Shown here: piece after piece, positions 9,335-18,278 of the stretch | Layout: every line of letters begins with the position of its first letter | Position numbering within the stretch: position 1 is the stretch's first letter | Assembly: GCF_027019125.1 (NCBI RefSeq) | Contig: NZ_JALUXE010000033.1 | Coordinates: 1 to 64,000 of the forward strand | Source: Roseovarius sp. | GTDB taxonomy: Bacteria > Pseudomonadota > Alphaproteobacteria > Rhodobacterales > Rhodobacteraceae | Reading direction: 5' to 3' | DNA length: 64,000 nucleotides | The notes under the pieces: model-generated | Database searches by the model: none | The model's input: the letters and a program-made list of their open reading frames with translations, nothing else | What the model was told of the DNA's origin: nothing | Position numbers and translations under genes: made by a program

Positions 9335-10000
9335 ATGTTCGACTATACTTTCCAATGGAAACAGGCGTTCAACCGCTTGCCGCAGATGCTCGATGGGGCG
9401 CTGGTCACGATGGAGATCGCGGTCCTGTCGATGGCTCTCGGCATCGCGCTGGCGATCCTGCTCACCATCTTTCGGTTATCGGGATCACGCCCGCTGATGG
9501 CCTTTGCGACCACTTGGGTTGAAATCGCGCGCAATACCCCTGCCCTGTTTCAAATCTACATGGCGCATTTCGGCGTGGCCAGTTTCGGCATCCATTTCAG
9601 CCCTTTCGTGTCGATCCTGATCGGCATCACCTTTAACAACGCGGGCTATCTGACCGAGAATTTTCGCGGCGCGCTCAAGGCCATTCCGGATACACAGACG
9701 CGGGCGGGCCGGTCGCTGGGCCTGACGCAACTGCAGTCCTTTCGCTATATCATCGCGCCACAGATGCTGCGGATCTCGTTCCTGCCGATGACCAATCAGA
9801 TGGTCTGGGCGATCCTCATGACCTCGCTGGGCGTGACCGTGGGTATGAACAGCGATCTTTACGGGGTGACGCAGGATCTCAATGCGCTGACCTTCCGCAC
9901 CTTCGAGCTTTTCGCTCTGGCCGCCGTGATCTTTTACCTGATCACGAAAACCATCACCCTCGGCGGCCGCCTGATTGCGGCGCGGCTGTTCCGGTATTGA
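9335..10000 (+). CDS. Amino-acid ABC transporter permease (HisM/GltK type), 221 aa
   Basis: Inner-membrane subunit with about five hydrophobic segments. The ABC-interaction (EAA) loop is visible as AIPDTQTRAGRSLGLT, followed by the downstream ILMTSLG region. The start at 9335 (ATG preceded by GGGCAGGGTGA) is preferred over an in-frame start 20 codons earlier, which lies inside the hairpin. It pairs with the second permease to form a heteromeric channel, as in other polar amino-acid importers. Confidence 0.9.
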   Translation: MFDYTFQWKQAFNRLPQMLDGALVTMEIAVLSMALGIALAILLTIFRLSGSRPLMAFATTWVEIARNTPALFQIYMAHFGVASFGIHFSPFVSILIGITFNNAGYLTENFRGALKAIPDTQTRAGRSLGLTQLQSFRYIIAPQMLRISFLPMTNQMVWAILMTSLGVTVGMNSDLYGVTQDLNALTFRTFELFALAAVIFYLITKTITLGGRLIAARLFRY

Positions 10001-10012
10001 GAGGGCACGCGC

Positions 10013-10666
10013 ATGTTTGACACCGCCCTCACCGCCAATGACCTCGTGTTTCTCGCCAAGGGTGCCGGGATCACGATCCTTGTCACCGCGATTTCGGTGA
10101 TCATCGGCACCCTCTTGGGCATCCTCTTTGGGGTGATCCGGGTGCAGCTTGGTCCGATCTGGTCTGCGCCGCTGACCTTTGTGCTGGATATTTTCCGCTC
10201 GGTGCCGCTGCTGATCCAGCTTGTTCTGGGCAATGCCTTTGTCGGCATGGTGCTGCAGCTTCAGATTTCCGGCTTTACCGTCGCCTGCATCGTGCTGTCG
10301 CTCTACACCTCGGCCTATTGCGCCGAGATCGTGCGCGGCGGCATTGATGCGGTTCCCGAAATCACCCGCCGCGCCGCGCGCTCGTTGGGCCTGACATGGG
10401 GTCAGGACATGCGCTATATCGTGCTGCCGCTGGCCACGCGCGTGGCGCTGCCCTCGTGGATCGGTCTGGCGCTTGGGGTGATGAAGGACTCGGCGCTTGT
10501 CTATGTGGTGCAGGTTACGGAGCTGCTGAAATCCACGCAGATCCTGATCACCCGCCTGCAAGAGCCGCTGTTCCTGCTGCTGATCTGCGGTGCGTTCTAT
10601 TTTGTCATCAGCTTCCCGCTTGCCCGTTTCGGCGGCTATCTCGAAAAAAGGTGGTCCAATGATTGA
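10013..10666 (+). CDS. Amino-acid ABC transporter permease (HisQ/GltJ type), 217 aa
   Basis: Second membrane subunit of the same importer. Hydrophobic segments start at about residues 10-35, and the EAA loop reads AVPEITRRAARSLGLTWGQ. It lies 12 bases after the first permease, and its last 8 bases overlap the ATPase gene, so the three are translationally coupled. Confidence 0.9.
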   Translation: MFDTALTANDLVFLAKGAGITILVTAISVIIGTLLGILFGVIRVQLGPIWSAPLTFVLDIFRSVPLLIQLVLGNAFVGMVLQLQISGFTVACIVLSLYTSAYCAEIVRGGIDAVPEITRRAARSLGLTWGQDMRYIVLPLATRVALPSWIGLALGVMKDSALVYVVQVTELLKSTQILITRLQEPLFLLLICGAFYFVISFPLARFGGYLEKRWSND

Positions 10667-11381
10667 GATCCAGAATGTCCGCAAATCCTTTGGCGAGTTG
10701 GAGGTTCTCAAGGGGATCGACCTGACGGTGCAAAAGGGCGAGGTTGTCACCGTCATCGGCGGCTCGGGGTCGGGCAAATCGACCCTGCTGACCTGTATCA
10801 ACGGGCTGGAGCCGATTGACTCGGGCCGGATCACCATCGACGGCACCGAGGTGCATGCCAAATCCACCAATCTCAACAAGCTGCGGCGCAAGGTGGGGAT
10901 CGTGTTTCAGCAATGGAATGCCTTTCCGCATCTGACCGTGCTGGAAAACGTCACCTTGGCCCCGCGCAAGGTGCTGGGCATGGCCAAGGCAGAGGCTGAG
11001 GCCATTGCCGAAAAGCAATTGCGCCATGTGGGGTTGGGCGACAAGCTGACGACCTATCCTTCGCGCCTGTCGGGCGGGCAGCAGCAGCGCATGGCGATTG
11101 CGCGCGCGCTGGCGATGTCGCCTGATTACATGCTCTTTGACGAGGTGACATCGGCGCTTGATCCGCAGCTTGTGGGCGAGGTTCTGGAAACCCTCAAGAT
11201 GCTGGCCGAAGAAGGCATGACCATGATCTGCGTCACGCATGAAATGGGGTTTGCCCGCGATGTATCGAACCGGGTGGCGTTCTTTCACCAGGGGATCATG
11301 GCCGAGATTGGCGCGCCGGATCAGCTCTTTAACGATCCGCAGCATCCGGAGACGCAAAAGTTCCTCGCCAACGTGCGCTGA
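10659..11381 (+). CDS. Amino-acid ABC transporter ATPase (GlnQ/HisP type), 240 aa
   Basis: The start at 10659 (MIEIQNVRKSFGELEVL) is where homology to the family begins and overlaps the permease gene by 8 bases. Walker A is GGSGSGKST, the signature is LSGGQQQRMAIARALAM, Walker B is YMLFDEVTSALD and the H-loop is VTHEM. The length is standard for the polar amino-acid family. It completes a four-gene importer that sits between hydroxyproline-degrading enzymes, so hydroxyproline isomers are the likely cargo. Confidence 0.93.
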   Translation: MIEIQNVRKSFGELEVLKGIDLTVQKGEVVTVIGGSGSGKSTLLTCINGLEPIDSGRITIDGTEVHAKSTNLNKLRRKVGIVFQQWNAFPHLTVLENVTLAPRKVLGMAKAEAEAIAEKQLRHVGLGDKLTTYPSRLSGGQQQRMAIARALAMSPDYMLFDEVTSALDPQLVGEVLETLKMLAEEGMTMICVTHEMGFARDVSNRVAFFHQGIMAEIGAPDQLFNDPQHPETQKFLANVR

Positions 11382-11431
11382 GCGGGCTGGCGACGGCGCA
11401 GCGATCGACACCGCACACGTCCCGGGCTGGA

Positions 11432-11475
11432 CCCCGGACCTTGCCGGGGCTGGATAGAGGCCCCGGTTCGGGGGC
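11432..11475. terminator. GC-rich hairpins between convergent genes, possible bidirectional terminator
   Basis: Two adjacent stem-loops lie in the 129-base gap between convergent genes: CCCCGG (11432-11437) with CCGGGG (11444-11449), and GCCCCG with CGGGGGC around 11460-11475. Neither has a clear U run, so the termination role is inferred from position. Confidence 0.35.
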
Positions 11476-11510
11476 AGGGGCGATGTGAAGGCAAGCAGAC
11501 GCCCCCGGCT

Positions 11511-12752
11511 CTAGAAGCGGCGCGCGTCGAATGGGGTGAGCGCAATCGCCGGATCGCGACGCGCGGCAAGGGCCGCCACCAGTTCCGCCGTGCCCGCCGA
11601 TTGCGTCAGCCCCAGATGCCCATGCCCAAAGGCATAGATCACCCGGTCGGCGCGCGGCGCGCGTGAAATGATCGGCAGGCTGTCGGGCAGCGACGGGCGA
11701 AAGCCCATCCATTGCGTGCCGCCCTGCGGGTCAAACCCCGGCAGGAAATCGCACGCCTTGCGCAAGAGCGTTTCGGCGCGCTTGTAATTGGGCGCGCGGC
11801 GCAAGCCCCCCAGTTCCACCGCCCCGCCCACGCGCAGCCCGTCGCCGATTTTCGACACGACAAAGCCGTGATCGGCAAAGGTCACATGGGTGCGCAGATC
11901 GAAGCTGGCTGTGGGAAAGGTGGTGTTATAACCGCGCTCGGTTTCGAGCGGGATCGTGTCGCCCAAGCTGCGCGCGAGATGGTGCGACCAGGCCCCCGCC
12001 GCCAAGACGACCTGATCGGCGCGGATGCTGCCTGTGGCGGTCTCGACCTCGACGCCCTCGCCCACCTGCCGCAGCGCGCGGACATCGGCGATGTCGATTT
12101 GCCCGCCTGCGGCCACAAACTGTTGTGCCAGATGTTCGGTCCAGCGCGCCGGATCGACGGTGTTCATCCAGTCGGGTGTATAGCCCGCATGGGTGAAGCG
12201 CGGGCTGAGACCGGGCTGAATCTCGGCCAGGGCACCGGGGCTTTGCAAGAGGTCGAAGCGCACGCCATGCTGGCGGCGCAGGTTCCATGCCGGAAGGCTG
12301 GCGCGATAGGCGGCCTCGCCCTCGTAGACCTGCAACTGCCCCTCGCGGCGCATCAGCGGCTCGCCTGACACATCCGCGATCAACCGCTCCAGCGCAGCGC
12401 GGGACTGGTGCATCAGGCTGGCCTGTGCCGCCACCGCCGCCGCGTAGCGATCCCGCCAGCTTGCCCGCCAGAAGCGCAGCATCCACGGCAGGAGTGGCAG
12501 CGCATAGGCCGGCGGGATGGACAGGGGCCCCAGCGGATCGAGCAACCATTTCGGCGCCTTGCGCAGAATGCCGGGCGTCGCCAGCGGTTCGATGTCGGTA
12601 TAGGCAAAGGCCCCGGCATTGCCGCGCGATGTCTCGGCGGCGACGCCCTTGCGGTCGAGGATGCGCACGGCATGGCCATCGCGTTGCAGCGCAAGCGCAG
12701 TTGTGACGCCGATGATACCGGCACCGATGACAAGGATTTCAGAGCGCGCCAT
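11511..12752 (-). CDS. FAD-dependent D-amino-acid dehydrogenase, probable cis-4-hydroxy-D-proline dehydrogenase, 413 aa
   Basis: A DadA-family flavoenzyme. The N-terminal ADP-binding motif is VIGAGIIGVTTALALQ, and the C-terminal FAD-contacting stretch ends with FGHGHLGLTQSAGTAELVA. In the hydroxyproline pathway the epimerase product cis-4-hydroxy-D-proline is oxidised by such an enzyme to delta-1-pyrroline-4-hydroxy-2-carboxylate, passing electrons to the respiratory chain. It is the last gene of the minus-strand operon that starts with the AcnX gene, 21 bases after the epimerase. A general D-amino-acid dehydrogenase is the alternative, but context favours hydroxyproline. Confidence 0.85.
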   Translation of the reverse strand: MARSEILVIGAGIIGVTTALALQRDGHAVRILDRKGVAAETSRGNAGAFAYTDIEPLATPGILRKAPKWLLDPLGPLSIPPAYALPLLPWMLRFWRASWRDRYAAAVAAQASLMHQSRAALERLIADVSGEPLMRREGQLQVYEGEAAYRASLPAWNLRRQHGVRFDLLQSPGALAEIQPGLSPRFTHAGYTPDWMNTVDPARWTEHLAQQFVAAGGQIDIADVRALRQVGEGVEVETATGSIRADQVVLAAGAWSHHLARSLGDTIPLETERGYNTTFPTASFDLRTHVTFADHGFVVSKIGDGLRVGGAVELGGLRRAPNYKRAETLLRKACDFLPGFDPQGGTQWMGFRPSLPDSLPIISRAPRADRVIYAFGHGHLGLTQSAGTAELVAALAARRDPAIALTPFDARRF

Positions 12753-12773
12753 GGGGCACCTTTGCCGTAAGGG

Positions 12774-13688
12774 TCAGAGACGGATGCCGTTGCGAAACGG
12801 ATCGTTGGGATCGAAGAGGAGCGTGCTGTCGGCCATGACATAGGCGCGCCCGGTGATCGAGGGGATCACGCCACCGTTCGGACCGGGAGCATAGGACAGC
12901 CGGTAGGTGCTGCCGATCACGCTTTCCTGCACAATCTCTTGCCCCGCGTCCAGCCGCCCCTCGGCCGCGAGACAAGCCAGACGCGCCGAACAGCCGGTGC
13001 CACAGGGCGACCGGTCGTAGGCATTGTCAGGGCAGAGGACGAAATTGCGGCTATGGGCCTGCGGATCGTCGGAGGGGCCGTAGAAAATCACATGATCCAC
13101 GTCGATGCCCTGCGCCTGCACCGCCTCTCGCACCGCGATGGTGGCATCTGTCAGCGCCCGGATATTGCCGGAATGGACGGAAACGGGGCTGGGATCGACA
13201 AGGAAAAAGAGATTGCCGCCATAGGCCACATCGCCAGAAACCGTGCCGATACCCTCAATCTCGACCGTGACGCCGGTATGGGTGCGGCGGCTCTCGATAT
13301 TGGTGACGGTGACGGTATTGGCGTCGATGAGATCGACGGTGACAATGCCCACGGGTGTCTCGATCCGATGCGTGCCCGGTTTGATCCGGCCCATATGCGC
13401 CAGCGTCACGACAAGACCGATGGTGCCGTGACCGCACATGCCGAGGACCGCCTCGGCATCGAAATAGATCACGCCGGTGACACAGGTCGAATCGGTGGGC
13501 GGCACCAGAAGGGCGCAGACCATCGCCACCTGGCCCCGCGGCTCAAGGCTGACCGATTGATAGAAATCGCGATGCTCGGAGGCGAGGAGCCGGGCACGCT
13601 CGGAGAGGGGACCGGACCCAAGGTCCGGCCCCCCATCGAGGATCACGCGCGTCGGCTCGCCGCCAGTGTGGCTGTCGATCACATGCAT
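12774..13688 (-). CDS. 4-hydroxyproline 2-epimerase, 304 aa
   Basis: Proline racemase superfamily with both catalytic cysteines: Cys85 in LGMCGHGTIG and Cys229 in DRSPCGTGCSARL. The Cys/Cys pair is required for epimerisation at C2. The N-terminus MHVIDSHTGGEPTRVI is characteristic of hydroxyproline epimerases rather than proline racemases. It interconverts trans-4-hydroxy-L-proline and cis-4-hydroxy-D-proline, the first catabolic step. Its start overlaps the end of the deaminase gene by 10 bases, so it is translationally coupled, and it is followed by the dehydrogenase using its product. Confidence 0.92.
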   Translation of the reverse strand: MHVIDSHTGGEPTRVILDGGPDLGSGPLSERARLLASEHRDFYQSVSLEPRGQVAMVCALLVPPTDSTCVTGVIYFDAEAVLGMCGHGTIGLVVTLAHMGRIKPGTHRIETPVGIVTVDLIDANTVTVTNIESRRTHTGVTVEIEGIGTVSGDVAYGGNLFFLVDPSPVSVHSGNIRALTDATIAVREAVQAQGIDVDHVIFYGPSDDPQAHSRNFVLCPDNAYDRSPCGTGCSARLACLAAEGRLDAGQEIVQESVIGSTYRLSYAPGPNGGVIPSITGRAYVMADSTLLFDPNDPFRNGIRL

Positions 13689-14638
13689 TCAGCGATCACC
13701 CCGCCCTGTTTCACCCAAGTGGCGAACCATGTGTTGAACTGGTGGAACTGCGCCTCGCAGAAGCGCGCCTGAGAGGGCGAAAGCGCATCGGTTTCATTGA
13801 TGTTGAGGCGGTATTCCTCTTCGCCCTTCAGCACCATCATATGCTTGAAATAGAGCACGAGATCGACGCCCTCGTCGAACTTGGCGATGACATGCAGCGC
13901 CTCTGCCAGTTCGCGCGCGCGCTGATCGGCCTCGGGGCAGCCCTCTGCCGCGCGACGCGACAGAGCCACCTGCAAGAGCGCCTCTTTGGGGAAGATGGTA
14001 CCGATGCCGGTAATGGCCCCCACCGCCCCGCATTTGACAAAGCCGTGATAGACCTCGGTATCGACGCCCACCATCAGGAGCACATCATCATCCTGGTGGG
14101 TGATGTGTTCGGCGGCGTAGCTGAGATCATTCTTGCCACCGAATTCCTTGAAGCCGATGAGGTTCTTGTGCTCGGCGCGCAGGGCGAAGAAGAGATCGGC
14201 CTTGGTAGCGTAGCCGTAATAGGGGCTGTTGTAGATGATGGCGGGCACATCCGGGGCGGCATCCAGAATGGCCTTGAAATGGTTGCGCTGCGCGGCCACC
14301 GACAGCCCCCGCGACAGAACGCGCGGGATGACCATGAGGCCCGCGGCACCCACCTCTTGCGCGTGGGCGGCATGGGCCACGGCGGATTTGGTGTTGATGG
14401 CGCCGGTGCCCACGACCACGGGCACGCCCGCCGCCGTCAGGCGCGCGACCCCCTCCATGCGCTCGGCATCCGTCAAGAGCGGCCAGTCGCCGCAAGAGCC
14501 GCAATAGACCACGCCCGACATGCCCGCCGCGATCATTTCTTGCCCCTTGCGCACCAGCGCGTCGAAATCGGGTTTGCGATCCGGGGTGCAGGGGGTCAGC
14601 AGGGCGGGGATGGTGCCGTGAAAGACGTCTTTCTTCAT
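13679..14638 (-). CDS. Pyrroline-4-hydroxy-2-carboxylate deaminase (DapA superfamily), 319 aa
   Basis: A class I aldolase-like TIM barrel of the dihydrodipicolinate synthase family. The Schiff-base lysine is Lys164 in GFKEFGG, and the proton-relay tyrosine is Tyr136 in YNSPYYGY. In hydroxyproline degradation this family deaminates and dehydrates delta-1-pyrroline-4-hydroxy-2-carboxylate to alpha-ketoglutarate semialdehyde. Here the gene is flanked by the epimerase and AcnX genes, which argues strongly for that role over lysine synthesis. Confidence 0.88.
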   Translation of the reverse strand: MKKDVFHGTIPALLTPCTPDRKPDFDALVRKGQEMIAAGMSGVVYCGSCGDWPLLTDAERMEGVARLTAAGVPVVVGTGAINTKSAVAHAAHAQEVGAAGLMVIPRVLSRGLSVAAQRNHFKAILDAAPDVPAIIYNSPYYGYATKADLFFALRAEHKNLIGFKEFGGKNDLSYAAEHITHQDDDVLLMVGVDTEVYHGFVKCGAVGAITGIGTIFPKEALLQVALSRRAAEGCPEADQRARELAEALHVIAKFDEGVDLVLYFKHMMVLKGEEEYRLNINETDALSPSQARFCEAQFHQFNTWFATWVKQGGVIAECM

Positions 14639-14677
14639 GGGGGAACTCCTTTGGGTGCGTGTCGTTGATTGCGGCGG

Positions 14678-16378
14678 TTAGTGGCCCGCAGGGGCCAGAG
14701 CCGCGGCGATCCACGGCGGCGGGTTGATGGGGGCCGTGCCAGTTTGCGCGGTTTGCGCGCATTGCGCCAGAGAGCCGAAGCGCACGGCGCGGTTGCTCAG
14801 ACCCGGCGCGTAATGCGCGTATTTGCCGGAATTGGTCATCAGGACCTCTGCCGAGGGCGGAAAGACCGGCTCGGAGATCGAGCACCAGCAGATGTCGGGC
14901 ACGATGGTCACGCCAGCGGCCTCGAGCCGCGCCTTGACGCCATTGGCGGTGATGGTGGTCAGGGTGCCGCGCCCGAGCGTAATGATCGTGGCAACATCCG
15001 GGTGGACATGATGGCCCTCCATCAGATCGGCAAAGACGGCACTTTCGGCGGCGGAAAAATGCGGGCTGCCAAGGGCGACCAGATCCACCTTGTCGGCGCC
15101 CTGATTGAACCCCTGCCAAGCCTGCGCGAAATCCTGCACCGTGATGCGGGCGTGATCGGCCTCGGGCGCGGGGGGCATGTCCGCCTCGGGCGTGATCCCT
15201 TTGATATGCATCATCGGTGAGGCAGAGGTGGTGCCATAGGCCGCGCAAAGCGCCTTGAGATCATCGTCGGAGGGATGCAGCCCCTCGAGCCCACGCAAGA
15301 GCGGGATGCGATCCGGGGCCACCTGCCCCACGATCCAGCCCAGCATCGGCCAGAAGGCATCGTCAATGCCCTCGGGCACGTCGATGTCGATGATCCGTCG
15401 CGGCGCGCGGTTCTGATCGAGATAGACGCCAGAGCGCGCGGCGCGCCCTGTGAGCGCGATGCAGAGGTCCATGAAATCAGCATGCTTGACGGTGCGCGCG
15501 CCCAGAACCGTGTTGGCGTAGATCACGGCGTTGCTCTCGGCCCAGGCGATGTCCTCGCCCGCCGAGGGTTTGTCTTCGAGCAGATAGGGCGCGCAGGTAA
15601 AGCTGGGGCGTGCGCCCATTTCGACATAGGCATCGGCCAATTGGCTGGCGGGCAGGCCAAAGGCCTCGGACACGCCCTGCGCGCGCCAATTGGCGTGATC
15701 GACGGAGATGGCGTTCATCGTGGTGGGCACCCGCACCCGCCCGCCCTTGTCCGCCATGGCGCGGGCAAAGGTCAGAAAGGCAGGGCTGGCATAAATGCAG
15801 CCGTCGATATGGACTCGGCTGACATCGGTCAGGCTTGGCGCCCCCTGGGCGGCGGCCAGCGTCGTGATGATTTCCATCGCCAGTTGCGCCGCCGCGCCAT
15901 GATCCCCGGCCAGAAAGGCACGGTCCCCGTCCGAAAGCGTCAGACCCTCGGAGGCAACGGAGGTCAGCGGCAGCGCCAGATCGCCCGCGCGCAGGTGCGT
16001 GGCGGTGATCGTGGCATGGGAGTGCTGCGCCAGGCGGTCATAATCGGGGCCAGAGAGACGCAGAACGGCGATGGGCCGGTCAAACAGCCGCGTGGCCACG
16101 AGCGCACCCAATGTCAGGATGTCCTCGCCCTCGCGGAAAATCAGCGCCTTGGGCGCGGTGCCGGCAAAGGCCAGACCCAAGAGCACGCCGCTTCCGGTGC
16201 AGGAGCCGCGACTCGTCGGCATCATCACGACATGACCGGCCAGGGATTGCCCCTGCTGCGGGTGATGGGCGTCGATGATCCGCCCGCTGAGGGGATCGAC
16301 ACCGCCCCAGACGCTCAGACCCTCGTCGCAAAGCAGGATCGGCCCCTCAACCTCGGCGGCGACAATCAGGTCCGGCAT
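14678..16378 (-). CDS. AcnX-type aconitase-family protein, probable cis-3-hydroxy-L-proline dehydratase, 566 aa
   Basis: The N-terminal 130 or so residues form the small swivel domain (DUF126-like; VVMMPTSRGSCTGSGVLLGL is visible), and the remainder is the large aconitase-X domain (DUF521-like), so this is the fused single-chain form. The start at 16378 (MPDLIVAAEVEGPILL) is chosen because the domain starts there. Characterised fused bacterial AcnX proteins dehydrate cis-3-hydroxy-L-proline to delta-1-pyrroline-2-carboxylate; others act on mevalonate phosphate. The hydroxyproline operon favours the former. It is the first gene of the minus-strand operon and divergent from the regulator. Confidence 0.82.
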   Translation of the reverse strand: MPDLIVAAEVEGPILLCDEGLSVWGGVDPLSGRIIDAHHPQQGQSLAGHVVMMPTSRGSCTGSGVLLGLAFAGTAPKALIFREGEDILTLGALVATRLFDRPIAVLRLSGPDYDRLAQHSHATITATHLRAGDLALPLTSVASEGLTLSDGDRAFLAGDHGAAAQLAMEIITTLAAAQGAPSLTDVSRVHIDGCIYASPAFLTFARAMADKGGRVRVPTTMNAISVDHANWRAQGVSEAFGLPASQLADAYVEMGARPSFTCAPYLLEDKPSAGEDIAWAESNAVIYANTVLGARTVKHADFMDLCIALTGRAARSGVYLDQNRAPRRIIDIDVPEGIDDAFWPMLGWIVGQVAPDRIPLLRGLEGLHPSDDDLKALCAAYGTTSASPMMHIKGITPEADMPPAPEADHARITVQDFAQAWQGFNQGADKVDLVALGSPHFSAAESAVFADLMEGHHVHPDVATIITLGRGTLTTITANGVKARLEAAGVTIVPDICWCSISEPVFPPSAEVLMTNSGKYAHYAPGLSNRAVRFGSLAQCAQTAQTGTAPINPPPWIAAALAPAGH

Positions 16379-16534
16379 GAGATCACCCTTTTTTGAAGTC
16401 TGTTCTGACGCGGTTCGGCAGGGATTTCGGAAAACTCCGATATTCGGTCTCCCCTTGCGCACCGTCGATTGCTACTGTTGTGCCCAACGTAAAAATATGC
16501 TTAAACAATCACGGTTGGTAAGAAAAGAAAAATT
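16379..16534. promoter_or_regulatory. Divergent promoter region between AcnX operon and cupin/XRE regulator
   Basis: A 156-base AT-enriched intergenic region (16440-16535 especially) from which the catabolic operon reads left and its presumed regulator reads right. The arrangement suggests autoregulation and control of the operon from operators here. I did not find a convincing symmetric operator. Confidence 0.5.
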
Positions 16535-17170
16535 ATGGCCGAAACGGAAAAAACCTCAACCGAGAACGCAGCAGATGATTGGGACGTCGAGCGCCACCAA
16601 TTGCGCGCCGATCTGGGTGCCCGCATGAAGGCGGTACGACAGGCCTGCGGCTATACGCTCGAAGTGGCAGCACAGCGCACGGGCCTTGCCCTGTCGACGA
16701 TCCACAAGATCGAGAACGGGCGTGTCTCGCCCAGCTATGAGAACCTGATCAAGATCGCCCGCGCCTATGACATCGGCATGGAGCGGCTCTTTTCCGCCGA
16801 CCATGACGCCACGCAAACCACCCGCATGACCGTGACCCGCGCAGGCCAAGGGCGCAAGGTGCGCGCCAAGAACTTCGAATACGAGGTGCTGTGCAACGCG
16901 CTGGCCGAGAAAAAGATCATCCCGCTGGTGACGCTGGTCGAGAAACGCGCGCCACTCACGCGTGACGAGCTGGAATCGCATGACGGCGAAGAGACGCTCT
17001 ATGTGTTGTCGGGGCGGGTCGAGCTGACGGTGGAGCATTACGAGCCGGTGATCATGGAGCCCGGCGATTGCGCCTATTTCGACAGCACGATCAAACACGG
17101 GTTGCGCGCGCTCGATGACACCGAGACCAAGGTATTCTGGGCCTGCACCTATACCGATGTCGACAAATAA
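16535..17170 (+). CDS. XRE-family transcriptional regulator with C-terminal cupin domain, 211 aa
   Basis: Residues about 25-85 form a Cro/CI-type helix-turn-helix (GCTLEVAAQRTG-like: YTLEVAAQRTGLALSTIHKI). Residues 130-205 form a cupin barrel (EETLYVLSGRVELTVEHYEP, then PGDCAYFDSTIKHG), which usually senses a small-molecule ligand. It is divergent from the AcnX/deaminase/epimerase/dehydrogenase operon and followed 29 bases later by the pyrroline-2-carboxylate reductase. The likely effector is a hydroxyproline isomer or pathway intermediate; this is inference from position. Confidence 0.88.
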   Translation: MAETEKTSTENAADDWDVERHQLRADLGARMKAVRQACGYTLEVAAQRTGLALSTIHKIENGRVSPSYENLIKIARAYDIGMERLFSADHDATQTTRMTVTRAGQGRKVRAKNFEYEVLCNALAEKKIIPLVTLVEKRAPLTRDELESHDGEETLYVLSGRVELTVEHYEPVIMEPGDCAYFDSTIKHGLRALDDTETKVFWACTYTDVDK

Positions 17171-17199
17171 GACCTCTTGACCCTGAAGGAGCCGCCCGC

Positions 17200-18237
17200 A
17201 TGGCTGAGCCGAACGTGATTTCCGTTGATGACCTCCTGGCGCGGGTGACGTCGATTTTCGAGCACGCAGGCGTGCGCCCCGAGAGCGCGGCGGCAGTGGC
17301 GCGGGTGATCGTCGCGGGCGAGCGGGATCATTGCAAATCGCACGGCATCTACCGGATCGAGGGCTGTTTGCGGGTGATCGCGGCGGGCAAGGTGTTGCCG
17401 GATGCGGTGCCCGCACTGCACGACACCGGCCACGCGGTGATCGAGGTGGATGCGGGCGGCGGGTTTTCCAACCCGGCCTTTGACGCGGCTGTTGATGCGC
17501 TGGCCGCGCGCGCAAGAGAGACCGGGCTAGCCGCCCTCGTGATCCGTGATTGCCTGCATTTCTCGGCGCTGTGGCATGATGTCGAAGCCTTGGCGGCACG
17601 GGGCGTTGCCTCTCTCTCGATGTGTCCCAGCTATTCCTCGGTGGCCCCCGCCGGCGGCAAGGAACCGCTCTTGGGCACAAACCCGATTGCCTTTGGCTGG
17701 CCGCGTCCCGGCCCTCATCCCTATGTGTTCGATTTCGCGACCAGCGTCGCCGCGCGTGGCGAGATCGAGTTGCACCGCCGCGCCGGCACCCCCATCCCCG
17801 AAGGCTGGGCCATGGACCGCGACGGCCATCCGACCACCGATCCAGAAGCGGCGCTCGCGGGCGCGATGCTGCCCTTTGGCGGGCACAAGGGATCGGCGAT
17901 TTCGACCATGGTCGAATTGCTGGCCGGTGCCATGCTGGGCGAATTCATGAGCAAGGAAGCGCTGGAGTTTTCCGGCGGCACAGCCCTGCTCCCGCGTCAC
18001 GGGGCGCTGGTTCTGGCCCTTGATCCGGTCCGTTTTGCCGCGCGCAGCGGGCGTGATCCCATTGCCGAGGGCGAGCGGCTGTTGAGCGCCATCAGCGGCC
18101 AGGGCGCGCGCCTGCCCTCGCAGCGGCGCTTTGCGGCGCGCGAGGCGTCCTTGCGCGACGGCATTGCGCTGAGCGATGCGGAACTGGCGCAATTGGCGCG
18201 GTTCGAGTCCGAGGGGCTGGCAGCGGTCGAGGGCTGA
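17200..18237 (+). CDS. Delta-1-pyrroline-2-carboxylate reductase (Ldh2 family), 345 aa
   Basis: A member of the malate/L-lactate dehydrogenase 2 family of NAD(P)-dependent oxidoreductases. The family signature DHCKSHGIYRI (catalytic His) and the nucleotide-binding APAGGKEPLLGTNPIAFGWP region are present, as is the late FGGHKGSAI motif. Homologues (DpkA/LhpD) reduce delta-1-pyrroline-2-carboxylate to L-proline, the second step in cis-3- and trans-3-hydroxyproline use. That fits the AcnX dehydratase across the regulator and the racemase-family gene next door. GAAGGAG precedes the ATG at 17200. Confidence 0.85.
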   Translation: MAEPNVISVDDLLARVTSIFEHAGVRPESAAAVARVIVAGERDHCKSHGIYRIEGCLRVIAAGKVLPDAVPALHDTGHAVIEVDAGGGFSNPAFDAAVDALAARARETGLAALVIRDCLHFSALWHDVEALAARGVASLSMCPSYSSVAPAGGKEPLLGTNPIAFGWPRPGPHPYVFDFATSVAARGEIELHRRAGTPIPEGWAMDRDGHPTTDPEAALAGAMLPFGGHKGSAISTMVELLAGAMLGEFMSKEALEFSGGTALLPRHGALVLALDPVRFAARSGRDPIAEGERLLSAISGQGARLPSQRRFAAREASLRDGIALSDAELAQLARFESEGLAAVEG

Positions 18238-18278
18238 GTGCAGGGGTGCCGGTGGCGCGCCCTGCGCGCGCTGCGGCC

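Noticed and set aside
12774..13688. Proline racemase rather than 4-hydroxyproline epimerase
   Set aside because: Both share the Cys/Cys pair, but the N-terminal HTGGEPTRVI pattern and the surrounding hydroxyproline genes favour the epimerase.
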